64,000 bases of DNA. It comes from Tildeniella torsiva UHER 1998/13D. GTDB lineage: Bacteria; Cyanobacteriota; Cyanobacteriia; Phormidesmidales; Phormidesmidaceae. The notes beneath the pieces are model-generated. The model saw only the letters and a program-made list of their open reading frames with translations, searched no databases and was not told the origin of the DNA. The stretch spans positions 124,001 through 188,000 of the forward strand of contig JAHHIH010000007.1 in the NCBI GenBank assembly GCA_019358835.1. The letters are read 5' to 3'. The stretch's first letter is position 1. Each line of letters starts with the position of its first letter. Made by a program: the position numbers and the translations under genes. Positions 35,528 to 43,577 of this stretch are shown piece by piece.

Positions 35528-36883
35528 GTGGCCTACGATTTTGATTTATTGGTAATTGGCGGTGGATCGGGCGGTATTACGGCGGCGCGGCGGGCCGCCG
35601 GCCACGGTGCCAGGGTGGGGCTAGCCGAGGCCAGGCAGCTAGGTGGCACCTGCGTCAATCGCGGCTGCGTACCTAAAAAGCTGATGGTCTACGCCGCCCA
35701 GTTTGCAGACCAGTTTGCAGCGGCCTCGGGCTACGGCTGGCGAGTCAGGGATCGACAGTTTGATTGGTCTACCCTAATCGCGGCCATCGACCAGGAAGTG
35801 CAGCGCCTCAACGGCGTCTACCAAGACCTGCTCGACAAATCTGGGGTAGGGATTTTGCCCCACTACGCTCGGTTTGTCGATGGGCACACCCTATCTGTGG
35901 GAGATGCCACCGTCACCGCCGCAAAAATTTTGCTGGCCACAGGGGGTAAACCCATCCGGCCCGACAACATCCCCGGCATTGAGCACGCCATCACTTCTGA
36001 CGATATCTTTCATCTGCCCCAGCAGCCCCAGCGCCTGGTGATTATTGGCGGCGGCTATATCGGCTGCGAGTTCGCCAGCATTCTCAAAGGGCTCGGCACC
36101 GAGGTCATCCAGGTCATTCAGGACGACAAAATTCTGAGCGGCTTTGACGACGATCTACGCAGCGAAATTCACCAGGCAATGCAGCAGCGGGGCATCAAAA
36201 TTGTGGCTCAGAGCGAAAACATCGCGATCGCCCCCGCCGAGTCAGGCTTAACCGTGACCGTAACCACCCAGCAGGGGCAAGAGATCATCCTCAGCAATGC
36301 TGTCAGTTTGGCCGCCACCGGACGCAGCTCTAATGTCGAGAACCTGGGGCTAGAGAAGGTCGGCGTAGCCGTCAAGGAAGGGGCGATCGCCGTCGATACC
36401 CAATACCGCACCACCGTTTCCCACATCTTTGCTATTGGGGATGTTATCAATCGCGTCAGCCTTACCCCAGTGGCCATTCGGGAGGCCCGCCTGTTTGCCG
36501 ATGCCGAGTTTGGCCAGCAAACCAGCACCCTAGACTACGACACCATCCCCACCGCTGTATTCACCACCCCTGAAATGGGCTCCGTAGGCCTGACTGAGGC
36601 CAAGGCCGCCAAAACTTTTGGCAAAGACGATATTCAAACCTATTGCTCACGCTTTCAACCCTTGTACCACAGCCTCTCTGACCGAGAGACCCAAGGCCTA
36701 ATCAAGCTCGTAGTGCAAAAATCCACCGATCGCGTTTTGGGAGCCCACATGGTCGGCGACCACGCCGCCGAGATTATGCAGGGGGTTGCGATCGCCGTCA
36801 CCATGGGGGCCACCAAAGCCGATTTTGATGCCACCCTAGCGATTCATCCCAGCACCGCCGAGGAGTTTATTGGCCTGGGATGA
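35528..36883 (+). CDS. gor: Glutathione reductase
   Basis: FAD- and NADPH-dependent disulfide reductase of about 451 residues from the GTG at 35528; a TTG at 35486 is in frame but adds a poor leader. FAD motif: LVIGGGSGGITAARRAA. Redox pair: GGTCVNRGCVPKKLMVYA (CVNxGC as in glutathione reductase). NAD(P) motif: LVIIGGGYIGCEFASIL. C-terminal catalytic His-Glu: LAIHPSTAEEFIGLG. The GCVPKK and HPSxAEE patterns favour glutathione reductase over lipoamide dehydrogenase. Confidence 0.9.
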   Translation: MAYDFDLLVIGGGSGGITAARRAAGHGARVGLAEARQLGGTCVNRGCVPKKLMVYAAQFADQFAAASGYGWRVRDRQFDWSTLIAAIDQEVQRLNGVYQDLLDKSGVGILPHYARFVDGHTLSVGDATVTAAKILLATGGKPIRPDNIPGIEHAITSDDIFHLPQQPQRLVIIGGGYIGCEFASILKGLGTEVIQVIQDDKILSGFDDDLRSEIHQAMQQRGIKIVAQSENIAIAPAESGLTVTVTTQQGQEIILSNAVSLAATGRSSNVENLGLEKVGVAVKEGAIAVDTQYRTTVSHIFAIGDVINRVSLTPVAIREARLFADAEFGQQTSTLDYDTIPTAVFTTPEMGSVGLTEAKAAKTFGKDDIQTYCSRFQPLYHSLSDRETQGLIKLVVQKSTDRVLGAHMVGDHAAEIMQGVAIAVTMGATKADFDATLAIHPSTAEEFIGLG

Positions 36884-36965
36884 GATGAGTGGGGAGGTGA
36901 GGTAGGTGAGGTGATAGGAGAATGAAGCTCACCCTCATCACCCTCATCACTTACTCACCCAGACG

Positions 36966-37289
36966 CTAACCCTTCCCACCTACCTCACCCTCCACCTGCA
37001 CCCCGGCCCGGTGCTGCACCACCGCCTGGCGAAACCCCAGCACCACAAAAATATTCGACAGCGTTAAAAATGCCTCTGCACTGCCGTGGAGCCAGTCCAC
37101 ATTGGCCAACTCCTCGCCCAGGCCCACTTTGGCGTAAATGCCTGCTGGAATAGTTACCGCCACAAACACCAGCAGCGCGTAGAAGCCAGTTAGCGCCAGC
37201 CGGGGCGTTTCTTTGGTGCGGGTCATAAACCAGAGAAACCCCAGGTAGGGGAAGAGGGACATGGCGAAGAGGGTGTTTTTGTCGAGCAT
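36966..37289 (-). CDS. DUF3593 membrane protein
   Basis: 107 residues from the ATG at 37289 (MLDKNTLFAMSLFPYLGFLW). The frame upstream of it translates intergenic repeat and is ignored. About three hydrophobic helices are visible, with KETPRLALTGFYALLVFVAV and a C-terminal VVLGFRQAV. It matches the cyanobacterial/plastid DUF3593 family of unknown function. It lies 159 bases after the Ycf49-like gene on the same strand, an arrangement suggesting joint work. Confidence 0.75.
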   Translation of the reverse strand: MLDKNTLFAMSLFPYLGFLWFMTRTKETPRLALTGFYALLVFVAVTIPAGIYAKVGLGEELANVDWLHGSAEAFLTLSNIFVVLGFRQAVVQHRAGVQVEGEVGGKG

Positions 37290-37344
37290 GGTGGGGAGTG
37301 GAGGGGTGGGGAGTGGGAAGTGAGGGAATGTAGGGAGGATGGGG

Positions 37345-37442
37345 GAAGTTTTAAGTTTTGAATTTTGAGTGTTAAGTGCTTGGCGTACGGCAAAATTCAA
37401 AATTTCTCCTTCGGAGACGCTTCGCGAACAAAATTAAACATT
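37345..37442. repeat. A/T-rich inverted repeat with embedded palindrome
   Basis: The arms TTTTGAATTTTGAG and CTCAAAA-type (ATTCAAAACTCA, about 37440-37451) flank a palindromic core CTCCTTCGGAGACGCTTCGC at about 37406-37425. The core resembles a short repeat common in Nostocales and other cyanobacteria. Confidence 0.6.
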
Positions 37443-37448
37443 CAAAAC

Positions 37449-37763
37449 TCACTTAGGGCTTTCTGCCGAAAGGTTGCTTTGCCGCCAGATCCACCAGGCG
37501 GCGAGGCATAGGGTGCCGTTGCCAATTACGGTCATGGCGGCTTGTAGGGTCACCAGCCAGGCTAGACCAGGGGCATTGTCGAACAGGTGCCAGGTGCAGG
37601 CGGCCATAGCGCTCACCAGGGCGGGGAACATGCCGATCGCCAGCCAGCGCCAGACGGGCCGCTGGGTTACGGTGGCAAACTGCCAGATAAACCACATCGC
37701 CGCCATCCACTCCAGCACGCTTGAGATGTGGATCATCCAGGTGGGCAGCGAGAGGGCGTGCAT
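37449..37763 (-). CDS. ycf49: Ycf49-like membrane protein (DUF2499)
   Basis: 104 residues with three predicted helices. It opens MHALSLPTWMIHISSVLEWM, the hallmark of the DUF2499/Ycf49 family found in cyanobacteria and plastids, whose function is unknown. Other typical segments are WRWLAIGMFPALVSAMAACT and ATLCLA-like GTLCLAAWWIWR. The start is the ATG at 37763. It is first in a pair with the DUF3593 gene. Confidence 0.82.
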   Translation of the reverse strand: MHALSLPTWMIHISSVLEWMAAMWFIWQFATVTQRPVWRWLAIGMFPALVSAMAACTWHLFDNAPGLAWLVTLQAAMTVIGNGTLCLAAWWIWRQSNLSAESPK

Positions 37764-37856
37764 GGGGTTCAGGGCGTAACAACAGCCTCTATTGTAGAGA
37801 GGTCGGTGTAGGGCGTATAGCGATTTAGCTAACGGTTTAGCTGGGGACAGGTCAAA

Positions 37857-38915
37857 ATGCGAGCGGTTTTGTGTGGCTACTACGGCATGGGCAACGGCGG
37901 TGACGAGGCCCTGCTGGCTACCCTGCTACAGATGCTGCCTGCGGGGGTAACGCCTGTGGTGCTGTCGGGCAATCCCGTTGAAACTGCCCAGCGCTACGGT
38001 GTCGAAACTGTGCCCCGCAAAGCCCTAGGGCCAGTCATTCATGCGCTGCGGGGGGCCGACGTGCTGATCTGGGGGGGCGGTAGCCTGCTGCAAGATGCTA
38101 CCAGTCTACAAAACCCTGTTTACTACGGCGGGTTAATGGTGCTGGCCCAGTGGCTAGGGCTCAAAACCATTGCCTGGGGGCAGGGCATTGGCCCCCTCAA
38201 CCACCCCCTCAGCCAGGGGCTGGGCCGCTATGCCCTGGGCCACTGCAATGCCGTCAGTGTGCGAGATAACGGATCGGCGGCCTGGCTGGCCCGCTGGCAG
38301 GTACCGGGTATGCAGGCCCCAGACCCGGTGTGGGCCTTAGACGCTGTGCCAGTAGATGGACTGTGGGATCTGCCCGCCCCTCGGGTCGCTGTGGCCCTGC
38401 GCCCCCATCCCTGGCTAACCGAGAGTCGCCTAGACCAGTTCACCCAGGCTCTGGCCTCGTTTCAAAAGGCGACTCAGACCTGCGTGCTGCTGGTGCCCTT
38501 TCAGCCGATCAAAGACTTGCCCCTTGCAGAATATATTCAGCCCCGGCTGCCGGGGCCTAGCCGCATCTATGCCTTGGCTGACCCACACCAGCTCAAGGGG
38601 CTGTTTCGCGGCGTCGAGATGACCTTGGGCATGCGGCTGCACGCGCTAATTATGGCGGCGGCTGAGGGCTGTCGCTGCTTTGGGCTGAGCTATGACCCTA
38701 AGGTCAGCCACCTGATGGCTGACCTTGACCTGCCGGGGTTTGACCTAAACCCCCAGGCGGTGAGCCACCGCTGGCCAGATAGCCCTGAGCAGATGACTCA
38801 AACCTGGCTGGAGGTCTATGCCAACGGCGACCCGCTGTCGCCGGAACAAATTGGGTCACGGGTCGATCGCGCCCTCATGCATCGAGATCTGCTGCGAGAC
38901 GTGCTGGCTGGGTAG
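37857..38915 (+). CDS. csaB: Polysaccharide pyruvyl transferase CsaB
   Basis: 352-residue enzyme that adds pyruvate ketals to cell-wall-linked polysaccharide; in Gram-positives this makes the anchor for SLH-domain S-layer proteins. Typical motifs: LCGYYGMGNGGDEALLATLL at the N-terminus, LIWGGGSLLQDATSLQNPVYY, and GMRLHALIMAAAEG near residue 260. Cyanobacteria have many SLH porins, so the likely target is the peptidoglycan-linked polysaccharide. It is convergent with the glutathione peroxidase gene; the stops are 3 bases apart. Confidence 0.92.
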   Translation: MRAVLCGYYGMGNGGDEALLATLLQMLPAGVTPVVLSGNPVETAQRYGVETVPRKALGPVIHALRGADVLIWGGGSLLQDATSLQNPVYYGGLMVLAQWLGLKTIAWGQGIGPLNHPLSQGLGRYALGHCNAVSVRDNGSAAWLARWQVPGMQAPDPVWALDAVPVDGLWDLPAPRVAVALRPHPWLTESRLDQFTQALASFQKATQTCVLLVPFQPIKDLPLAEYIQPRLPGPSRIYALADPHQLKGLFRGVEMTLGMRLHALIMAAAEGCRCFGLSYDPKVSHLMADLDLPGFDLNPQAVSHRWPDSPEQMTQTWLEVYANGDPLSPEQIGSRVDRALMHRDLLRDVLAG

Positions 38916-38918
38916 TTC

Positions 38919-39383
38919 CTAGCCCAAAGCCTGCTCGATCGCCGCTTTGAGATCCGGGTCGTTAGGAGCGGTTTGGGGTTCAAACCGCGAGATTACCTGG
39001 CCGTCGCGCCCGACCAAAAATTTGCCAAAATTCCAGCCGATATCGGGGCCGTCGCCGACGAGAAACTGGTAGAGGGGGCTGCGATCGGGGCCGTTGACAT
39101 CCTGCTTTTCGAGCAGCGTAAAGTCAACGTCGTACTTGGTCTTGGTGAAGTCTTTGATTTCCTCAGGGCTGCCGGGCTCTTGCTTGCCGAACTGGTTGCA
39201 GGGCACGCCTACGATCACAAGGCCGCGATCGCCGTAGGCTTTATCTAGCTCTACCAGGCCGCTGTATTGGGGCGTTAGGCCGCACTTGCTAGCTACGTTC
39301 ACAAAGAGAATTACCTTGTCAGCCAGCGCTTCGGGGGCCAAAGGGGCACCGTCTAAGGTGGCGAGGTTTGAAGGAAGAGACAT
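38919..39383 (-). CDS. Glutathione peroxidase family protein (Cys type)
   Basis: 154 residues from the ATG at 39383. The peroxidatic Cys is in NVASKCGLTPQYSGL, the conserved Gln in CNQFGKQEPGS and the Trp in WNFGKFLVGRDG. Cys replaces selenocysteine, as in cyanobacterial and plant enzymes, which often use thioredoxin or NADPH instead of glutathione. It reduces lipid and organic hydroperoxides, protecting membranes under light stress. Confidence 0.9.
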   Translation of the reverse strand: MSLPSNLATLDGAPLAPEALADKVILFVNVASKCGLTPQYSGLVELDKAYGDRGLVIVGVPCNQFGKQEPGSPEEIKDFTKTKYDVDFTLLEKQDVNGPDRSPLYQFLVGDGPDIGWNFGKFLVGRDGQVISRFEPQTAPNDPDLKAAIEQALG

Positions 39384-39552
39384 AGGGGGTAACGGTCTGC
39401 ACAACGTTGTTATTATCGGTCATCCCCGATATCTTGTCGGCCAATCCCCCCAACAAGATATCAGCAGCGCTTTCCCAAACCCTTACGACGCCCAGCAAGC
39501 AACGTCAACGACCAGATCTACCCCTCACCCCCACCCCCTCACTCCCCACCCC

Positions 39553-41937
39553 TCACCCATTCTCCGCCTGCCAAACCGCCTCCAGCGTAAACGGCAGGGC
39601 CGCCGCTTCTACCGAAATGGAGTTAATTCCCCAGCCGACTAGATCGGCAATCAGTTCGGGATGCCGCACTGGAGCCTGACCGCAGATTGAGCACAGCAGG
39701 CCGCTGCGGCGGGCCTCTTGCACCAGGTGGGCCATGGCGAGGCGCACCACCGGGTGGCGCTCGTCGTAGGCGGAGGCCATGGTGGGCTGGTCGCGATCGA
39801 TGGCTAGCAGCAGCTGGGTAAGGTCGTTAGAACCAATGGCAATGCCCTGGATGCCCGCCTGGGCGTAGGCGGGCAGCAAAAACAGCACCGAGGGCACCTC
39901 GGCCATAATCCACAACGCAAAGCCGGTGGCGTCGGTGAGGCCAGCGCGCTCGACCCGCTGGCGGCAGGCGATGGCTTCTTCGACGCTGCGCACAAAGGGC
40001 AAAATGAGCTGGAGGTTGCCGTAACCAGCCCGTTGCAGGGTAGCCAGCGCCCCCAGCTCGACCTGGAACAGGCGATCGTCAATGTCGTAGCTGAGGGTGC
40101 CTCGCAGTCCTAGCATGGGGTTGGGTTCTACCGGGGGGCTGCCCTGGAGGGCCTGCCACTCGTGCGATCGCAGATCGAGACTGCGGTAGCGCAGGGGCCT
40201 AGGCCCCAGGGCCTGCAAAATGAACTCGAGCTGTTGCACCAGACGACTTTGCAGCTCTGCCTCCTGGCTGCGGTTGACCCAGTCCCAGGGGTGGCGACCC
40301 TCCAGCGCCTCTAGCAACAGCCATTCCGATCGCAGCAGGCCAATGCCCGCCACGTGGTCGAGGGCCAGGTTGGCTAGGCCCTGGCGCTGGCTCAGGTTGA
40401 CCATGACCTTGGTTTTCAGCCGTTGGTAGCGGCCCGGTTGATCGGTGGGCAATGGTTCAGTCAAGGGGGCAGCCGGAGGCCGAAACGACCTGGCGGCCTC
40501 GTCTGTGAGGCCATAGACCACGCCGCGATCGCCGTCGAGCCAAAGCACCATGCCGTTATCGAGCAGCTGGGTGGCATGGGGGGCACCTACCACCGCCGGA
40601 ATGCCCACCTCCCGCGCCAAAATGGCCGCATGGCAGGTAGCGCCGCCCCGCTCGGTGACAATGCCGCCGACCGATGGCAGCTGAAAAAACACATCGGGCT
40701 GGAGGTCGGGCAGCACCACAATACAGCCGGGGGGCAGCGACTGCGGCAAGTCTTGGGGCCGCTGGGCCACGACAGCGACCCCTTGAATGCGCCCCGCTGC
40801 GGCCCCGATACCGCGAACGACTGTGCTGGCTAAGGGCAGTAGGGGTGGTTGAGGTTTAGGCGGGGGCGATTCCCCTACGGGGAGGCTGCGCGATCGCACC
40901 GGGGCGGGGGCGGCCACCGTCGGGTCGTGCCAGGGGGCGGCCTCAGTAATGACTAGGGTAGGTTGGTGGGGGTCGGCACTGGGGTGTAGCAGCCACTCTA
41001 GGCGTACTCCGGTCTGACCCAGAATGATTTGAGCTCGCTCGGCAATTCGCACCAGCTGGGTTAGCTGATCCAAACGTAAGGGCGCGACTAGCTCGGGGCG
41101 ATCGCGCTCTAGAACCTGAATGGGCGGGGCGATGGCTGATTGGTGGGGGGGAGCCTTAGCGGCGGGTCTCAGCTGATGAATGCGCTCCTGAAACCCTGAC
41201 TGCCAGATGGCCTCAGCGACTTTGCCCTGAGCGATCTGACAGCGGGCCGGGATGGCTTCTCCCTGGGTGAGGGCCATCCCTAGCCCCGTGACCACGGCCA
41301 CGGTAGCCTCTCCCTGACTGAGCCTCAACGTGCCTGACACCAGGGCCGGATACACCGGCATAATCAGCGTGGCCAGGTTCAAATCGCCCAGCCGCTGACA
41401 ATGCTGTTCCCAGACCGGTAGGCAGCGAGCCGTTAGCGCCTGGCTCCAAAACTGTGGCAGTACCCCAGCCAGATTCGCCAGGTTGCCTTCGATCTGGGCG
41501 GGCAGCAGACCAGAACCTAGGGAGCCGTGGGCCTGTCCCTGTCGGGATTCTGAGTCCAGGCCCTCTACCCACAGCGACGCGCGCAGCATCCAGGCGGCCG
41601 GACTAACATCATCGGGCACCAGATACTCCAACCCATCGCTGGCCCCATCGCTGGACAGGGGGGCGATCGCGCCAATAGCCCGCAGATTCTGCTGCCAGCG
41701 CTGGCTGCTCTGCTGGAGGGTCTTAAACCCGCCCTGGCACACTGGCGCCAGGCGATCGCCCGCGCCCTCAGTCCAGTCCATTTGCCTGAGGCCGTGGTGC
41801 CAGGCTGCCGCCGTGAGCACATAACCCTGAGCCACGGGCAGCCCCTGCTGTTTGAGCAAGCCCAGGTAATAGGCCTTCTGACCAACGGCCCGCAGATCAG
41901 CGCTGTCCAGGGTATGCAGTTGTCGAAACCAGGTCAT
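39553..41937 (-). CDS. PEP-utilising protein, PpsA-like with eroded ATP-binding half
   Basis: 794 residues. The N-terminus keeps the PpsA-type opening (VGQKAYYLGLLKQQGLPVAQ), but the ATP-grasp part lacks the usual RSSATAED-like motif and reads MLRASLWVEGLDSESRQG, with little other similarity. The swivelling phosphohistidine domain is intact (TERGGATCHAAILAREVG, His near residue 436). The C-terminal TIM barrel is well kept (RSEWLL, GSNDLTQLLL, catalytic Cys in CSICGQAP). The linker near residue 350 contains a dispersed repeat encoding RSRSLPVGES. It may be a regulatory or altered-specificity paralogue rather than a working PEP synthase. Confidence 0.78.
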   Translation of the reverse strand: MTWFRQLHTLDSADLRAVGQKAYYLGLLKQQGLPVAQGYVLTAAAWHHGLRQMDWTEGAGDRLAPVCQGGFKTLQQSSQRWQQNLRAIGAIAPLSSDGASDGLEYLVPDDVSPAAWMLRASLWVEGLDSESRQGQAHGSLGSGLLPAQIEGNLANLAGVLPQFWSQALTARCLPVWEQHCQRLGDLNLATLIMPVYPALVSGTLRLSQGEATVAVVTGLGMALTQGEAIPARCQIAQGKVAEAIWQSGFQERIHQLRPAAKAPPHQSAIAPPIQVLERDRPELVAPLRLDQLTQLVRIAERAQIILGQTGVRLEWLLHPSADPHQPTLVITEAAPWHDPTVAAPAPVRSRSLPVGESPPPKPQPPLLPLASTVVRGIGAAAGRIQGVAVVAQRPQDLPQSLPPGCIVVLPDLQPDVFFQLPSVGGIVTERGGATCHAAILAREVGIPAVVGAPHATQLLDNGMVLWLDGDRGVVYGLTDEAARSFRPPAAPLTEPLPTDQPGRYQRLKTKVMVNLSQRQGLANLALDHVAGIGLLRSEWLLLEALEGRHPWDWVNRSQEAELQSRLVQQLEFILQALGPRPLRYRSLDLRSHEWQALQGSPPVEPNPMLGLRGTLSYDIDDRLFQVELGALATLQRAGYGNLQLILPFVRSVEEAIACRQRVERAGLTDATGFALWIMAEVPSVLFLLPAYAQAGIQGIAIGSNDLTQLLLAIDRDQPTMASAYDERHPVVRLAMAHLVQEARRSGLLCSICGQAPVRHPELIADLVGWGINSISVEAAALPFTLEAVWQAENG
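40866..40897. repeat. Short dispersed repeat, copy 3 (inside the PpsA-like gene)
   Basis: 32 bases, 29 identical to 19820-19851. It contains a TCCCCTACGGGGA palindrome and ends in a full HIP1 octamer. On the coding strand it gives RSRSLPVGES in the linker. Confidence 0.85.
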
Positions 41938-42289
41938 GCTGGGGTACAGGGCTAGCCCTCAGCGATTGCTTAGGGGGGTGGCCAAGGTATTCGGTTTTAT
42001 AGCGCTAGAACCGCTCACCGCCGCTGCTTAACCCGGCCTAACCCCAGAGTGGTGGTGCCAGGGGCGATCGCAACGAAGCGCTGTATTGAAGTCAATATCT
42101 TATATCTATGAGTTTACGCGATGGCCATCGCCTTTGCCCTCTACCCTGCTAGTGGGCCTGCGAGTAAGAATGGGTTTTCTCAACGCAGATCCCTATGCAG
42201 ATCCCTATTTCTACCCTCGTCCCCGCCCGCTGCGGCCCCGACAATAGATCTAGGCCGTATCAGCTCTTCAGGCAGTCAGGGCAAATTCT
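41938..42289. other. Intergenic region, promoters only
   Basis: 352 bases between the divergent PpsA-like and comF genes. An open frame from 42121 overlaps comF and is Ser/Pro-rich noise. A short direct repeat, CAGATCCCTAT, occurs at about 42186 and 42197. Confidence 0.5.
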
Positions 42290-43036
42290 ATGCATCCTCG
42301 TTCCGCCATGCAAACCTGGCTCAGCCAGGGTAAACACCAAGTGCTCAGCCTGTTTTTGACCGAGCCCTGCCCCCTGTGCCAGCGATCGACGCCTGCGGGG
42401 CTCTGTTCTAGCTGTCGCCGCCAGGTGCACCAGTGCCAGGCGCAAACCCCTTGCGATCGCAGCCTTCCCGGTCTGGCGGTAGTGAGCTGGGGCCGCTACG
42501 AAGGCAGCCTGCGCCAGGCCATTGGCAGCCTCAAATACAGTAACCAGACTAGTCTGGCCCAGTTTTTAGGCACCGAGCTGGGGCAAACCTGGCTCGACCA
42601 CGGGCCTGGCCCGAAGGATCTAGCTCGGCCCGTGGCGATCGTGCCCGTTCCCCTACATCCCAGTCGGTTGCAGCAGCGGGGCTTCAACCAGGCCGATCTG
42701 CTGGCCCAGTGGTTTTGTCGGCTCACCCGGCTGCCCCTCCACAGCAGTGGTCTCTTGCGGGTGCAGGCAACCCAGGCCCAGCACAGTCTCGACCGCCTCA
42801 GCCGCCAGCAAAACCTGGCCCAAGCCTTTGCTGTTAACCCAGGCCGGGTCAATGTTCTGAGGCAGTCTACGGTATGGCTGCTCGACGATATCTTTACCAC
42901 TGGGGCCACGGCCCAGGCGGCAGCCCAAACCCTAAGGCGCAATGGCATTGCCGTCGGGGGCATCTGCACCGTTGCGCGCGCGATGGCCTGGGGTGACACC
43001 AACAGCGATACCAAGGCAACCTCGACCCTGGGATAG
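42290..43036 (+). CDS. comF: ComF family phosphoribosyltransferase-like protein
   Basis: 248 residues; an alternative ATG lies at 42308. The N-terminal zinc-type cysteines (CPLCQRSTPAGLCSSC) are followed by a type I PRTase domain with the PRPP loop VWLLDDIFTTGATAQAA. ComF proteins are needed for DNA uptake after the DNA crosses the outer membrane. Since the type IV pilus operon lies in the same window, the organism probably has a natural-transformation pathway; that link is inference. Confidence 0.88.
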   Translation: MHPRSAMQTWLSQGKHQVLSLFLTEPCPLCQRSTPAGLCSSCRRQVHQCQAQTPCDRSLPGLAVVSWGRYEGSLRQAIGSLKYSNQTSLAQFLGTELGQTWLDHGPGPKDLARPVAIVPVPLHPSRLQQRGFNQADLLAQWFCRLTRLPLHSSGLLRVQATQAQHSLDRLSRQQNLAQAFAVNPGRVNVLRQSTVWLLDDIFTTGATAQAAAQTLRRNGIAVGGICTVARAMAWGDTNSDTKATSTLG

Positions 43037-43139
43037 ATGTCAGCGATCGCATCTTAGGAAATATTAATAATTCTTGGGCTCCGTTGCGCCAGATGACGGT
43101 TGCACTAGTATAAATCTAAAGAAATTATTAATAGCTGCT

Positions 43140-43349
43140 ATGAACCCCCAGCTTCTAAGGCACCTGTGGTCTTTGATAGAACGGTCCCAGAGCAGTCATC
43201 TCCTCGCCCTAGATGACCACGGTTTGGTTTGCTGGTTGTTAGATCAGTTCGTCGGGCAGCAGCCTATCGATCCGGCAGAAACCGATCAGCTGCATCACTA
43301 TATTCGTGCCAAGATTCCCCTCATTCGAGATTTGGCCCAGGAGCGCTAG
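43140..43349 (+). CDS. Small hypothetical protein
   Basis: 69 residues from the ATG at 43140 (MNPQLLRHLWSLIERSQSSH); the frame extends upstream to 43074. It is helical and charged, with a repeated hydrophobic pattern (LLALDDHGLVCWLLDQFVG). Proteins beginning MNPQLLRxLWxLIE are, as far as I recall, a small conserved cyanobacterial family without known function. Confidence 0.6.
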   Translation: MNPQLLRHLWSLIERSQSSHLLALDDHGLVCWLLDQFVGQQPIDPAETDQLHHYIRAKIPLIRDLAQER

Positions 43350-43486
43350 TTTAGATATCGCCGAGCGTTAGGTAAGGCCTCCTTGGAAAAAACCAAGAGC
43401 AATCTTTCAAGATAGCTAAGATTAACTGGATCCGGATGGGTTTAAATTTCCCTCCGGTATATTGTTATCTTTGATGCAAAATGAAA

Positions 43487-43536
43487 ACTCAAACCATTGG
43501 ACTGTTAACCAAGTGCAACACTCCAACGGTTTGAGT
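43487..43536 (+). promoter_or_regulatory. Inverted repeat in the leader of the amino-acid transporter operon
   Basis: A 15-bp repeat with one mismatch (43487-43501 with 43522-43536) and a 20-base loop, 41 bases before the binding-protein start. An eight-base T-run follows at 43552-43560. It could be an operator, an attenuator-like leader or the terminator of the preceding small gene. Confidence 0.5.
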
Positions 43537-43577
43537 GTAAATTTTACGGTGTTTTTTTTGTGAGTGAGGATTGATTC

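Noticed and set aside
42121-42333. Open frame of 70 codons before comF
   Set aside because: Ser/Pro-rich, overlaps the comF start and shows no family pattern.
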